From Deltaproteobacteria bacterium (GTDB taxonomy: Bacteria > Myxococcota_A > UBA9042), in NCBI GenBank assembly GCA_016875335.1, contig VGRO01000015.1, forward strand, positions 1 through 57,900: a stretch of DNA of 57,900 bases. The letters run 5' to 3'. The position numbers and the translations under genes are program-made. Of the stretch, positions 8,357-17,087 are shown piece by piece (the first letter of the stretch is position 1; every line of letters starts with the position of its first letter). Under the pieces are notes generated by a model. It was not told the origin of the DNA. It made no database searches and saw only the letters and a list, made by a program, of their open reading frames with translations.

Positions 8357-8963
8357 CCGGCCAGCGGCTGTCCAGGCCGCGCGCCGCGAGGTGCACTTCG
8401 TCGCTGCCCAATACGCCTGCGGCGAAGACCAATTCCACGGCGCGCAGCGCAATCTCGCTGGCCAGGAACGGCGCCTTGGCCCCGTAGAGCGCGTCGCCGA
8501 CGATGGGCAGCCCCGCATTGGCGAGGTGGACCCGCAGTTGGTGGCTGCGCCCGGTGCGCGGCCAGAGATCGACGCGGGTCCAACCGCACGGTCCTTCGCC
8601 CGCCAGCGCGGCGTCGGTGATGGCGCGCTTGCCGGCCGGGTGGACATAGGCCCGCTTCTTGCCGCGCAGGAGCGTGTCGTCCCAGTGCGCCGTCCGCCAG
8701 ACGGGCGTGCCCTCGCACCACGCCTCGTAGCGTTTGCGAACCCGGCGGTCCTCGAAGGCCATCGACAGGGCGCGGTGGGTCGGCGCGTCGCGGGCAAACA
8801 GCAACAGGCCGGTGACTTCGCGATCGAGCCGATGCACCACCAGCAACCGGTGACCCAGTTGCCGCTCGAGGTGCGCGTGCACGCTGTCCGACCCCAAGCG
8901 ATCGGCAATGGTCGGCACGCCCGCGGGCTTGTCGACGGCCAGCCACCCCGGATTGTCGTACAA
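8340..8963 (-). CDS. RluA-family pseudouridine synthase, short form
   Basis: The product is about 207 residues if the TTG at 8963 is used; no better in-frame ATG or GTG is seen nearby. It opens at LAVDKPAG near residue 8 and has the catalytic motif HRLDREVTG at 44-52, with the expected catalytic aspartate near 47. RTGRSHQLRVHLA and GDALYG segments complete the core. It lacks an S4 domain. It lies 34 bases after the DUF1501 gene on the same strand and may be the last gene of that operon. It is the second RluA-type enzyme in the window, with clearly different sequence from the first. The RNA target is unknown. Confidence 0.82.
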   Translation of the reverse strand: MYDNPGWLAVDKPAGVPTIADRLGSDSVHAHLERQLGHRLLVVHRLDREVTGLLLFARDAPTHRALSMAFEDRRVRKRYEAWCEGTPVWRTAHWDDTLLRGKKRAYVHPAGKRAITDAALAGEGPCGWTRVDLWPRTGRSHQLRVHLANAGLPIVGDALYGAKAPFLASEIALRAVELVFAAGVLGSDEVHLAARGLDSRWPVSAPP

Positions 8964-8997
8964 AATCTCGATGGTGGTGGCGGTCGGCGTCCTCTGC

Positions 8998-10479
8998 CTA
9001 CACCTTGAGGATCGCCGTCAACGGGCCCACGCGCAAGTCGTACGGATCGCCGCCGATGCCCAGTTGGTGTTGGAACGCCATGTAGATGTGCTCGGGCTTG
9101 ACGATCTCGCCGCCCGGCTGCGGCATGCCGGTCTTGAGACTGGCCGCCGTCGGGGCCATCGCCACATCGGAGCTGGCGCCGAACACCCGGCCGCCGACGA
9201 TGCCCGCCCCGCCGACCAGGCACGCGTTGGTCAGGTGGTGGTCGCGGCCGGTGTACTGGTTGAGCGTCGGTGAACGCGAGAATTCCGAAAACACCAGCAC
9301 AGTCACGTGGTCGAGCCAACTGTCGCCGCTTTGATCGCCAAACGGCTTGCTCGCCAGGTCGTCGAGGATCTTCGACACGAGTTCAAAGCCCGCGAGCTGG
9401 CGCGGGCACTGTTGTGAGGTCCAGTCCTCAAAGTGGGTGTCGAGGCCGTCGCTCAACGTCGCGCTGACCACCCGCGACACCCCGGAGGTGAGCGCCGTCA
9501 CCGCCATCGCCGCCTGGGCCGGCAGCGAACTCATCGCCCCAGGGTCGGTGGCGCTGATGCCGTAGTGGCCGCGGACCTTTTCCATCTCGGGCGTCTTGGC
9601 CTGGAACTCGAAAAGCTTGTCCAGACCTCCGGCGGTCATCTGCTTACCCTTGAGCCGCGACGCCTCGGCCACCGACCACGACGCGCGCGCGGCCGCCGAC
9701 GGGCACGCCGCCTGCTGGGCGAGGAACGCGTCGACCAACGCCGACGACTTGGCGCCCAGCGCGTCGGGGCTTTGCTTGAGCGCACGCACCAGGTCGGCCA
9801 CCGACGACACCTTGAGCCCGCTTGCATAGTTGGGCTGGTCGACGTTGTAGCTCTCAAAGCGCAGGGCCAGGTTGGGCACGATCTCTTTTTCGCCGAGCAG
9901 CGTCGACAGCCAGGTCGCACACGACGACCCGCGCGCCAGAAGGCCGCTCGGAGGCTTGGCGGTGATGAAGCGGCGGCGCCCGACCTCGTGGGTCAGGGTG
10001 TCCATCGAGATGCCGCGCACCAGGCTGACCCGGCCCTTCTTGAACTGGTCGATGACGCTGCCCAGTTGCGCGCCGAGCAGCACCGGTTGGCCCTTTGCGT
10101 CGGGCACCCACACCGGCTTGTTGGTCTGCTGCGTGCCACTCTTGAGCTTGTCGTAGCCCGGCAGGATGTTGGTCTTGGCGACGTTGCCCTCGTTGAAGGC
10201 CACGGGGTCGCGCGGATCGAGCGATTGCAGGATGTCCCAGGCGCCGGGAAAATAGAGAAACAGGAAATAGCGGTCCTTGACCTTGGCCACGGGTGGGCCG
10301 TTTTCGACCGCGTGCGCCAGGCTCGACCACAGTCCAGACGAACCGAAGGCCGCAGTGACCGCGCCGCCGAACAGGCCCAGGCGCAAGAGGTCGCGCCGGC
10401 TCGGGCCGCCCGGCCGCTCAGGGTCCGCATGGTGCCGCAGCAGGTGGGCGCGGTGTTGGGGGTGTTCGCAGGCTGCCAT
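8998..10479 (-). CDS. DUF1501 protein with Tat signal
   Basis: The product is 493 residues from the ATG at 10479, preceded by a GAGGGAAGG ribosome site. A twin-arginine motif SRRDLLRLG sits at about residues 27-35, followed by a hydrophobic stretch, so the folded protein is probably exported by Tat. The body fits DUF1501, a family with an alkaline-phosphatase/sulfatase-like fold: it includes YFPGAWD, GLDTHFEDW and VLVFSEFSRSP followed by GRDHH. Biochemistry of the family is not established. It is the third gene of a minus-strand operon with a DUF1549-like gene and a lipoprotein. Such DUF1501 and DUF1549/DUF1553 gene pairs are very common in Planctomycetes. Confidence 0.85.
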   Translation of the reverse strand: MAACEHPQHRAHLLRHHADPERPGGPSRRDLLRLGLFGGAVTAAFGSSGLWSSLAHAVENGPPVAKVKDRYFLFLYFPGAWDILQSLDPRDPVAFNEGNVAKTNILPGYDKLKSGTQQTNKPVWVPDAKGQPVLLGAQLGSVIDQFKKGRVSLVRGISMDTLTHEVGRRRFITAKPPSGLLARGSSCATWLSTLLGEKEIVPNLALRFESYNVDQPNYASGLKVSSVADLVRALKQSPDALGAKSSALVDAFLAQQAACPSAAARASWSVAEASRLKGKQMTAGGLDKLFEFQAKTPEMEKVRGHYGISATDPGAMSSLPAQAAMAVTALTSGVSRVVSATLSDGLDTHFEDWTSQQCPRQLAGFELVSKILDDLASKPFGDQSGDSWLDHVTVLVFSEFSRSPTLNQYTGRDHHLTNACLVGGAGIVGGRVFGASSDVAMAPTAASLKTGMPQPGGEIVKPEHIYMAFQHQLGIGGDPYDLRVGPLTAILKV

Positions 10480-10543
10480 GGTGCCTTCCCTCGGAGCGGT
10501 CGGGGCCGCAGTTTCGGCAAGCCGCGCTCGGGCGGCGGGCACT

Positions 10544-11383
10544 TCAGTAGGTGTAGAAATGCGGGTGGGTTGCCAACGCCACGCACACGGCCTGCCAGCC
10601 CTCGGCCGGCGTGCTGACCTTTTGCGCGCTGGCGAGCAGGAACTGCCACTGCGCGATCTCGGCCGAATTGGGCGCCAGCGACCGGCCGTGCCAGCGCTTG
10701 ACCAAGTAGGCGAGGTTGGCCTGGATGGCCGCCGCGTCCTTGGTCGGGCTGGCCGTCGGCTCGGCCTTGACGAAGAACACCCGCTGGTCGGCAGCGGCCT
10801 TGGCGTCTGCAACGACCAGTTTGGTGCAGATGCTGGCGGCGGCGTCGCCCAGAAACTTCTGGAAAAGCGTCGAGGCCGTCAGGTCCTCTTGGGTCATGTC
10901 GACGTAGTCGGGCTTGCCGAGCGTCAGCGCCAGCACCTGGAACTGGTTCTTGCCGGCGGCCGTCCAGCCGATCCCGCCCGAGGCCTGGACCAGCGCCGCG
11001 TCCAACTGGTCGATGTTCAAGCGCTTGCGCTGGCGTGTCGGCATCTCGGGATCGGGCATCAGCGCCACCTGGACGCCCGCGCCCAACTGGGCGTCGGTCG
11101 ACAGCGTGTCGCCGAGCAGCCCGCGCGGGTCCGCGCGCGTCGCCACCTGGTCGCGCCGGGCCGGGCTCCAGGATTCGATGGCCGCGTGGCCGGCCGGCAA
11201 CTGCTGCCAGGTGTGCTGGGGAATCGCCGCTGGCGCCTCCAAGCGCGGCGCGACCGCAACCGCCGGCAGACCGCCGAGCGGCGGGGCCTTCGGCGACAGG
11301 GCGGACTCAGGTGACTGGGCGCACGCAGCGACCAGACCAAGGCCAACCATTGCACTGCGCACAGTGCGCACGGAACGGTTCAT
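10544..11383 (-). CDS. Lipoprotein of the DUF1549/DUF1501 operon
   Basis: The product is 279 residues. Its ATG overlaps the stop of the upstream gene (ATGA). The N-terminal segment ends in the lipobox-like LVAAC near residue 21. Most of the protein is not recognisable, but near its C-terminus a segment with KRWHGRSLAPNSAEI and a final THPHFYTY resembles the ends of DUF1592/DUF1595-type proteins, where a large RPLT-like helix region is followed by SPxFLY. It may therefore be a divergent relative of its neighbour that acts with it. It lies 64 bases ahead of the DUF1501 gene. Confidence 0.7.
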   Translation of the reverse strand: MNRSVRTVRSAMVGLGLVAACAQSPESALSPKAPPLGGLPAVAVAPRLEAPAAIPQHTWQQLPAGHAAIESWSPARRDQVATRADPRGLLGDTLSTDAQLGAGVQVALMPDPEMPTRQRKRLNIDQLDAALVQASGGIGWTAAGKNQFQVLALTLGKPDYVDMTQEDLTASTLFQKFLGDAAASICTKLVVADAKAAADQRVFFVKAEPTASPTKDAAAIQANLAYLVKRWHGRSLAPNSAEIAQWQFLLASAQKVSTPAEGWQAVCVALATHPHFYTY

Positions 11384-12990
11384 GGCGCCCTCCGGTATGC
11401 GTCGGACAGCACGACCGACTTGACGAGCTTGCGGTAGTCGTAGTTGCTGGTGGCGAACTGCACCGCCAACTGGTCGGCCCATGGGGCTTCGTCGGCGACC
11501 AAGCCGCGGCCGAGCAGCCACTCTGCGGTCGTGCGCGCAACGCAGCGCGGCAACCGGTTGTCGGCCAGCGCCGTCTTGACCAGCAGGGTCGGCCCTTGGT
11601 CGATGTGCTTGAGGTGTTGCGGTTGGGCGTAGTTGTAGCTGATGAGCCACCCGAGCCACGGCTTCTCGGGCGGGGCATAGGCCTTGGTCAAGTAGAAAAG
11701 CTTGCACTCGGTGCTGCACCCGGCGCCGGTCAACGCACAGGTCAGGCAGTCGTCGCGCTGGGGCGGGAACGTCGTGGGGTCCAGGAAACCGGCGCCATAC
11801 GGCGTCCAGCGCCCCCAGAACCCGGCCGCGGGTTCGAGCAACACGTGGCAATACTTGCAACCGGCGCGCTTTTGCAGGTCGGGTTCCTGGACCGCGCTGA
11901 TGCCATCGACGGGGATGCCGGTGTCCGGGGCCTGGAACGGCTGGCACAGGAACACGTTGAAGAAGCGGTTGGCGCGCGCCCTCTGGGTCTGGAACCGCAG
12001 CAGGAAGGCCGGGTGGGTCAGGATCCCGGCGTGGCCGTCGTCGAGCAAGACCGGGGCCCAGGTGTCCTTGGCCGTCCACTGCAGATCCGGCAACTTGGCG
12101 ACGTTGATGGCGTAGGGCACCAAGCGCAACTGGCCCGGCGTCTTGGCCTGGAACTTGAGGTAGTGCACGATCGGGCCGTTGACCCACAGCACCTTCTCGG
12201 TGAGCAGGTCGGTGTAGGGCCGGCCCTGCTCGGCCCACATCTGGATCTGGCGATCGAGCGAAGCCGCGAGGCTCTCGACCAGCACGCCGCCCGCGCCGCC
12301 GCCTATGCAGAATCGCAGGTTGGGGCCGCAGCCACATGCCAGATCCGCAAGCGCGCCGGTCGCGCCGCAGTAGGTGCCATTGGGGCTGGTCTCGTTGTCC
12401 TGGGCGTCGAAGGCGCAGACCTTGATCGTCGCCGTGGGATTCCAGTACGGATTGACCAGCACATACCCCTCTTTCTTGGTCCCGTCGGGCTGGGCCTTGA
12501 ACACGATGTCGCCGTTGTCGGTCAACGTCACCGGTTCGTCCAGGCACGGCACCGTGCCGCCGCGCACCGCGGGCGCCGCCAGCGACCGGTAGTAGAGGCC
12601 GTACGTCACCCCCAAGTTCGACGAAGGCGGCATCAGCCGCCCTGACAGGTTCGCCAGGCTGTTCCACAGCAGATCGCGGTGGCGGCGCACCGCCCGCTGG
12701 GCCCAGGCCGGCGATTTGAGCCAAGCGTCCAGTGTGGCCTCGGGCGTCATCTTCGCCGCGGCCGGCAGGGCATCGTATTCGTCGATACTGGGCGGCGTCC
12801 CGCGCACGTCGAGGCTGGCGGCGCGCAGGTGGGCGGCGGCGTCGAGCAAGGGCGGATCGATGGGGCAGTACGGCGCGGCGCTGGTAGGTGGGCCGACCTC
12901 AGCCAAGGCGCTCGCCGCCGCCAGGCCGAGCCAGGCGGCGCAGGCGACTGCAACCGGCAACCGGTGGCGCAGTGTGGGTGTGCGTGTCAC
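11380..12990 (-). CDS. DUF1549/DUF1553-like secreted protein with CxxCH motif
   Basis: The product is 536 residues if the GTG at 12990 is used, which has GAGG eight bases upstream and gives a signal peptide ending ALA near residue 30. LDVRGTPPSIDEYDAL at 60-74 matches the start of DUF1549. A later RANRFFNVFLCQ (339-350) and the haem-c-type motif CKYCH (378-382) resemble DUF1588-type regions, and the final SDAYR matches the end of DUF1553. Many other cysteines are present. Planctomycete homologues are large surface or periplasmic proteins of unknown function. The first gene of the operon; a 535-base region with an rpoN promoter lies upstream on the other strand. Confidence 0.75.
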   Translation of the reverse strand: MTRTPTLRHRLPVAVACAAWLGLAAASALAEVGPPTSAAPYCPIDPPLLDAAAHLRAASLDVRGTPPSIDEYDALPAAAKMTPEATLDAWLKSPAWAQRAVRRHRDLLWNSLANLSGRLMPPSSNLGVTYGLYYRSLAAPAVRGGTVPCLDEPVTLTDNGDIVFKAQPDGTKKEGYVLVNPYWNPTATIKVCAFDAQDNETSPNGTYCGATGALADLACGCGPNLRFCIGGGAGGVLVESLAASLDRQIQMWAEQGRPYTDLLTEKVLWVNGPIVHYLKFQAKTPGQLRLVPYAINVAKLPDLQWTAKDTWAPVLLDDGHAGILTHPAFLLRFQTQRARANRFFNVFLCQPFQAPDTGIPVDGISAVQEPDLQKRAGCKYCHVLLEPAAGFWGRWTPYGAGFLDPTTFPPQRDDCLTCALTGAGCSTECKLFYLTKAYAPPEKPWLGWLISYNYAQPQHLKHIDQGPTLLVKTALADNRLPRCVARTTAEWLLGRGLVADEAPWADQLAVQFATSNYDYRKLVKSVVLSDAYRRAP

Positions 12991-13339
12991 GGCAAGGACC
13001 TCGCCTGCGGTGGTGCCGGCCGGCCGCGCCAGGACGACCCGCGGCCAACCCGAGGCGCCGCGGAACTGCCAAGCGAGGTTGTGCAGTCGGCTGCGTGGCA
13101 TCGCGCTGCGTACCGGTGCCCGCCACCAGTGCGCGCCGCGCGATCGCGACAGGCAACGGCCGCCCCAAGGGCCGAACCCATCGGTCGCACCGTCGCGCAA
13201 AGCGCCTCGCGTGTCAAGGTGAAAATGCGTGTGCGCGGGGCAGACACCGCGCAGTCGGGTTCGGGCGACCCTACCTTCGGCGGCGACGACGCGGTGGCGT
13301 GATCACTTTTTTCTTGGCCGGCGTCGCAGCGTGGCATTT

Positions 13340-13356
13340 CCGGCACGAAAATTGCT
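13340..13356 (+). promoter_or_regulatory. Candidate sigma-54 (-24/-12) promoter upstream of rpoN
   Basis: CGGCACG, four A bases, and TTGCT give the sigma-54 consensus TGGCACG-N4-TTGCW with a single mismatch (the first T is C). Spacing between the GG and GC elements is exact. It lies about 170 bases ahead of the rpoN ATG in the same direction, which would allow autoregulation. I see no enhancer site that I can name. Confidence 0.5.
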
Positions 13357-13385
13357 TGCGGGCCGCGACGCCCTGCCAGTATGCT
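13356..13385 (+). promoter_or_regulatory. Sigma-70-like promoter of rpoN
   Basis: TTGCGG at 13356-13361 and TATGCT at 13380-13385 have an 18-base spacer. The -35 box overlaps the last base of the sigma-54-like element, so the two could compete or alternate. Confidence 0.4.
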
Positions 13386-13525
13386 GCGCCCGCCGTGCGC
13401 TGGCCGCAGCCAATACGACGGTGGAATGGTTCGCATTTTTCAGCCGTTGAACCACCCGGCCCCGCTGGCGCGCAGGCGACAGCGCCGTGTCGACGCCGCC
13501 ACATGGGATCGCTGAAGCACGCTGC

Positions 13526-15256
13526 ATGGATTTCAAGACCAACCTGAACGTGCGCGTCGGCATGGACCAGCGACTGGTCATGACGGCGCAGTTGCAGCAA
13601 GCGATCAAGCTCTTGCAGCTGTCGCGCGCCGAATTGGTCGAGAGCATCGCCGAAGCGCTGGAGACCAACCCGGTGCTGGAGGAAGTGCCCGCGAGCGACG
13701 CGCCAGGCGAGATCCAGAGCGCGATGACCAGCGGCGATGGTCAGGTGACCGATCTCGAGTCGCCCCCGGAGCCGCCGCAGCGCACCGAGGTGGACTGGCA
13801 GGACTACTTCACCGATCTCGCGCGCGCCCCGACCGAGGGCGTGGGCGCCTACCGCGACACGGAGGACGAGCGCCACTCGCTGGCCCAGACGTTGACGCGC
13901 GCGAGCACGCTGGGTGAATCCCTGATCGAACAACTGGCGTCGGCCCGCCTCGACGCCTGCCAGATGGCGATCGTCGACGAGATCATCGGCAACCTGGACG
14001 ACGACGGCTACCTGCGACCGACGCGCCTCGATGTCGCAGGGGGCCCCCGGACGGCCCGCGATGCCCTGCGAGCCGAGGCCCTTGCGGCCGGCCTCGATGT
14101 GCAGGATCGCGCCGACGGCTTCAGTTTGTACTGGCTGACCGATCCGCAACTGGAAGCCTGGATGCGCAAGGGTGATCTCGCAGGTTGCGACACCGAGTGC
14201 TTCGTCGCCAATTCCCTGCAAGGCATCGCCGACGCGGTCGGCTGCTCCCTGCCCGAAGTCCTGCAAGTCCTCGCCTTGGTCCAAGGCTTGGAACCGCTGG
14301 GCGTGGCCAGCGCCGACGTCCGACAGTGCCTCGCCGTCCAGGCGCGCGTGCTGCACCCGGACGACACGGCGCTCCAGCGCCTCATCGACGTACACCTGCC
14401 CAACATCGAGGCCCGCGAGTACGGCGCCATCCGCCGCGATCTGCGCGTGTCGCCCGACGAACTCGAAGCGCTCTTGCGGGTGCTGGCGACCCTGGAGCCG
14501 CGACCAGGCCGGCGCTTCACCGGCGAGACAGCGCGCTACATCACGCCCGATGTCTTCGTGGTCAAGCTCGGCGATGACTATGCGGTGGTCCTCAACGAGG
14601 ACGGTCTGCCCAAGCTGCGCATCGCCGGCTACTACCAGCACGTGCTCGAAAACGGCAAGGGCGAGAGACCGACCGCCCAGGGCGAGCAAGCCAAGGAGTT
14701 CCTGCACGAAAGACTGCGCGCCGCCCAGTGGATGATCCGCTCGATCCACCAGCGCCAGAGCACCATCCAGCGCGTGACCGAGGCGATCATGGAGTCGCAA
14801 CGGCCGTTCCTGGACTTTGGAGTCGACAAGCTGCGGCCCCTGGTGCTTCGCGACGTCGCCGAGAAGGTCAAGCTGCACGAGTCGACGGTGTCGCGCGTGA
14901 CCACCAACAAGTTCGTGCATACCCCGCAGGGGATTTTCGAGCTCAAATACTTCTTTGGGGCGCGGATTTCCGCCCAAGGCACGGGCGACGACATGGCGGC
15001 CGAAGCGGTGCGCCAAGCGGTCAAGAAGCTCATCGACAAGGAAATCGTTGCGGCGCCGCTGTCGGACCAGGAGATCGCCGAGATCCTGCAAGGCGAGTGG
15101 GATCGCGGTCGGATGCTGGCCCGACTGACCGCGAGCGAGAATCAGGTCGACAGCCTCAAACCGGTCGCGCCTATGACCATCGCGCGGCGCACAGTGGCCA
15201 AGTACCGAGAACAGATGGGCATTGAGTCGTCGTCCAGGCGGCGCCGCACCTACTGA
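13526..15256 (+). CDS. rpoN: RNA polymerase sigma-54 factor
   Basis: The product is 576 residues from the ATG at 13526. Region I is clear: it starts near residue 10 with MDQRLVMTAQLQQAIKLLQL followed by ELVESIAEALETNPVLEE. An acidic linker and the core-binding region follow. The C-terminus has the helix-turn-helix segment around STVSRVTTNKFVHTPQGIFE and the RpoN box ARRTVAKYRE at about 553-562, ending in a run of arginines. It is about 100 residues longer than the E. coli protein, mostly from a longer core-binding region. It directs transcription from -24/-12 promoters with enhancer-binding ATPases. rapZ follows after 12 bases. Confidence 0.95.
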   Translation: MDFKTNLNVRVGMDQRLVMTAQLQQAIKLLQLSRAELVESIAEALETNPVLEEVPASDAPGEIQSAMTSGDGQVTDLESPPEPPQRTEVDWQDYFTDLARAPTEGVGAYRDTEDERHSLAQTLTRASTLGESLIEQLASARLDACQMAIVDEIIGNLDDDGYLRPTRLDVAGGPRTARDALRAEALAAGLDVQDRADGFSLYWLTDPQLEAWMRKGDLAGCDTECFVANSLQGIADAVGCSLPEVLQVLALVQGLEPLGVASADVRQCLAVQARVLHPDDTALQRLIDVHLPNIEAREYGAIRRDLRVSPDELEALLRVLATLEPRPGRRFTGETARYITPDVFVVKLGDDYAVVLNEDGLPKLRIAGYYQHVLENGKGERPTAQGEQAKEFLHERLRAAQWMIRSIHQRQSTIQRVTEAIMESQRPFLDFGVDKLRPLVLRDVAEKVKLHESTVSRVTTNKFVHTPQGIFELKYFFGARISAQGTGDDMAAEAVRQAVKKLIDKEIVAAPLSDQEIAEILQGEWDRGRMLARLTASENQVDSLKPVAPMTIARRTVAKYREQMGIESSSRRRRTY

Positions 15257-15268
15257 GACGGGGACCGC

Positions 15269-16159
15269 ATGCCCAGCAGCAGCCGTGTGGTGGTGGTGAC
15301 CGGCATCAGCGGGTCAGGTCGGTCGACTTGCCTGCGCGCGCTGGAGGACCTCGGCTACTACTGCGTCGACAACCTGCCCGCGGCGCTGCTGCCGGGGCTG
15401 GTCGAGACCATGGCGGAACGCCTCATCGCGGCGCCCGTGGCGGTCGGCATCGACATCCGCGCGGGCAGCCTGCTCGGGGACCTCGACGAAGCGCTGGACA
15501 CCTTGCGGCGGACGGGTGTGCAGCCCGAACTGGTGTTCCTGGACTGCGCGGACGACGTGCTGGTGCGCCGCTTTGCCGAGACGCGTCGCAAGCACCCGGT
15601 GTGGCAGGCCGGCACCATCACCGAGGCGATCGCGCTGGAACGGCGGACCATGCTCGACGTGCGCGAACGCACGACGCTGCACGTCGACACCTCGGACATG
15701 AACGTGCACCAACTCAAGCGCTATGTGCAGCGCGTGTTCGAGCCTGAGGTGTCCGGCGACGTGCGCCTGTTGGTCGCCCTCGAGTCGTTCGGCTTCAAGT
15801 ACGGCCTGCCGCGCGACGCCGACTACGTGTTCGACGTGCGCTTCGTCGACAACCCGTATTTCGTCCCGCAATTGCAGCCGCTCTCGGGTCGCGACCCCGC
15901 CGTGGCCGAGTTCGTGCGGGCCCGAGGCGGCCAGCAAGCCCTGGAGCGCATGGCCGCACTGCTGGACCTGAGCCTGCCGTTGCACGCCCAGGAGGGGCGC
16001 GCCCTGGTCACCGTCGCCGTCGGCTGCACCGGCGGCCAGCACCGGTCGGTGGCGCTGGCCGAGGCCCTGGCCGACCACGTGCGCGCGCTGCGCCTGGGCC
16101 GGGTCACGGTCAACCATCGCAACGCCCGCTTTGCCGATGTGCCCGCGCCGGTGGGCTGA
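15269..16159 (+). CDS. rapZ: RapZ/YvcJ-family RNase adapter, nucleotide-binding
   Basis: The product is 296 residues, the usual family length. The N-terminal P-loop reads GISGSGRST, with arginine where most members have lysine, followed by LRALEDLGYYCVDNLPAALL, a strong family signature. Later GFKYGLPRDAD, VRFVDNP and a C-terminal VAVGCTGGQHRSV complete it. In E. coli RapZ guides RNase E to the GlmZ small RNA and so controls glmS; other members bind UDP-GlcNAc or act in nucleotide signalling. rpoN-rapZ linkage is common in Proteobacteria. It is interesting that a large GlmS-type gene is in the same window, about 30 kb away, although regulation between them is only a guess. Confidence 0.92.
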   Translation: MPSSSRVVVVTGISGSGRSTCLRALEDLGYYCVDNLPAALLPGLVETMAERLIAAPVAVGIDIRAGSLLGDLDEALDTLRRTGVQPELVFLDCADDVLVRRFAETRRKHPVWQAGTITEAIALERRTMLDVRERTTLHVDTSDMNVHQLKRYVQRVFEPEVSGDVRLLVALESFGFKYGLPRDADYVFDVRFVDNPYFVPQLQPLSGRDPAVAEFVRARGGQQALERMAALLDLSLPLHAQEGRALVTVAVGCTGGQHRSVALAEALADHVRALRLGRVTVNHRNARFADVPAPVG

Positions 16160-17000
16160 AAACGCGGTCGCCAGCCTGGTGGCGATCGCCGCGTGCAGCG
16201 CGCCCGAGCGCGACGCCGGCATCGACCGCATGGAGTTCGCCGACGACGAAGCGCTGGACGACGGCGTGGCCGACAGCGCGCTCGAACCCATCCCGCGGAT
16301 CCGTGTGCCGCTGCGCCCCAAGGCCCGGTCGGGCGGCTTGGAACGCCCGCAATTGGGGGAATTCTCCCTGCCCGCGCCGCGCTGCGCCAACCAAGCCGAT
16401 CGCGATGGCCCGTCGCGGTCGCTCGGCCAGGTGACCTCGGGCAGCCTGCACAGCCCGTGCCGCATCGCCTTGATCGGACCCGGCTACGTCTCGACCAACA
16501 AGAACGGCTACGCCACCGACGAAACGGTGGCGCTGCTGCAATGGGCCTCGGGCCAGATGGCGGCGCAGTTTCCGGGCAGCCCCCCGCTGGTCATCGGTGC
16601 GCTCTCCAAAGCGGACGGCGGTCCGTACCCGCCACACAAGAGCCATCAATCGGGCCGCGACGCCGACATCGGCTATCCCCTCACCGTTCGGGCGCCCCCC
16701 AGGCAGTTCTTGCCTGCCACCGGCGCCAACCTTGACGCCGAGCGCTTGTGGACCGTGCTCGAAGCGATGCTCGCCACCGGCAGGCTCGGGTTCGTGTTCA
16801 TGGACTACGAGTTGCAGGCCACGCTCTACCAGGGGCTGATCGACGTCGGCTACACCGAGGCGCAACTCGACCCGGTGTTCCAGTACCCGGCGGGACCGGG
16901 CGTGCCCAGGGGCCTGATTCGCCACGCTTCCGGTCACGCCGACCATTTCCACGTGCGCTTTCGCTGTCCCGATTCGGACAAGCCCGATTGCGTCGAGTAG
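16137..17000 (+). CDS. MepA-like (M74) murein endopeptidase lipoprotein
   Basis: The product is 287 residues from the ATG at 16137, overlapping the end of rapZ by 23 bases. An N-terminal hydrophobic stretch ends in the lipobox-like IAAC. The catalytic domain has SKADGGPYPPHKSHQSGRDA around residues 160-180 and HASGHADHFHVRF near the C-terminus, which carry the zinc-binding residues of penicillin-insensitive murein endopeptidase. Such enzymes cut cross-links between peptidoglycan peptides. A short acidic linker precedes the domain. It probably sits in the outer membrane or periplasm. Translational coupling to rapZ is likely because of the overlap. A TTG start at 16131 is possible but less attractive. 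Confidence 0.85.
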   Translation: MCPRRWAENAVASLVAIAACSAPERDAGIDRMEFADDEALDDGVADSALEPIPRIRVPLRPKARSGGLERPQLGEFSLPAPRCANQADRDGPSRSLGQVTSGSLHSPCRIALIGPGYVSTNKNGYATDETVALLQWASGQMAAQFPGSPPLVIGALSKADGGPYPPHKSHQSGRDADIGYPLTVRAPPRQFLPATGANLDAERLWTVLEAMLATGRLGFVFMDYELQATLYQGLIDVGYTEAQLDPVFQYPAGPGVPRGLIRHASGHADHFHVRFRCPDSDKPDCVE

Positions 17001-17087
17001 CCGACGGCGTCCCACAGACCTCGTCGCCCCGTGGCGCACACGGGCCGATCAAGGCGCTGGACTGCGGGGTCGCTTGGCGGCGCGGGG

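Larger units (their letters stand above)
12991..13525. other. Intergenic region between the DUF1549 operon and rpoN
   Basis: This 535-base divergent region holds no convincing gene. It should contain the minus-strand promoter of the DUF1549 operon, which I could not pin down, and it contains two overlapping candidate promoters for rpoN at 13340-13385. An open minus-strand frame ending at 13271 encodes CRKCH and a basic tail but has no start codon nearby. Confidence 0.6.

Noticed and set aside
7067..9319. Long minus-strand open frame across the metallo-beta-lactamase gene
   Set aside because: Its sequence is low-complexity and lies opposite a gene with clear motifs; only the RluA part at 8340-8963, in a different frame, is real.
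13271..13440. Minus-strand open frame ending in CRKCH and a run of arginines, resembling a cytochrome or zinc-site tail
   Set aside because: There is no ATG, GTG or TTG in frame nearby, and codon usage is mixed; it overlaps the rpoN promoter region.
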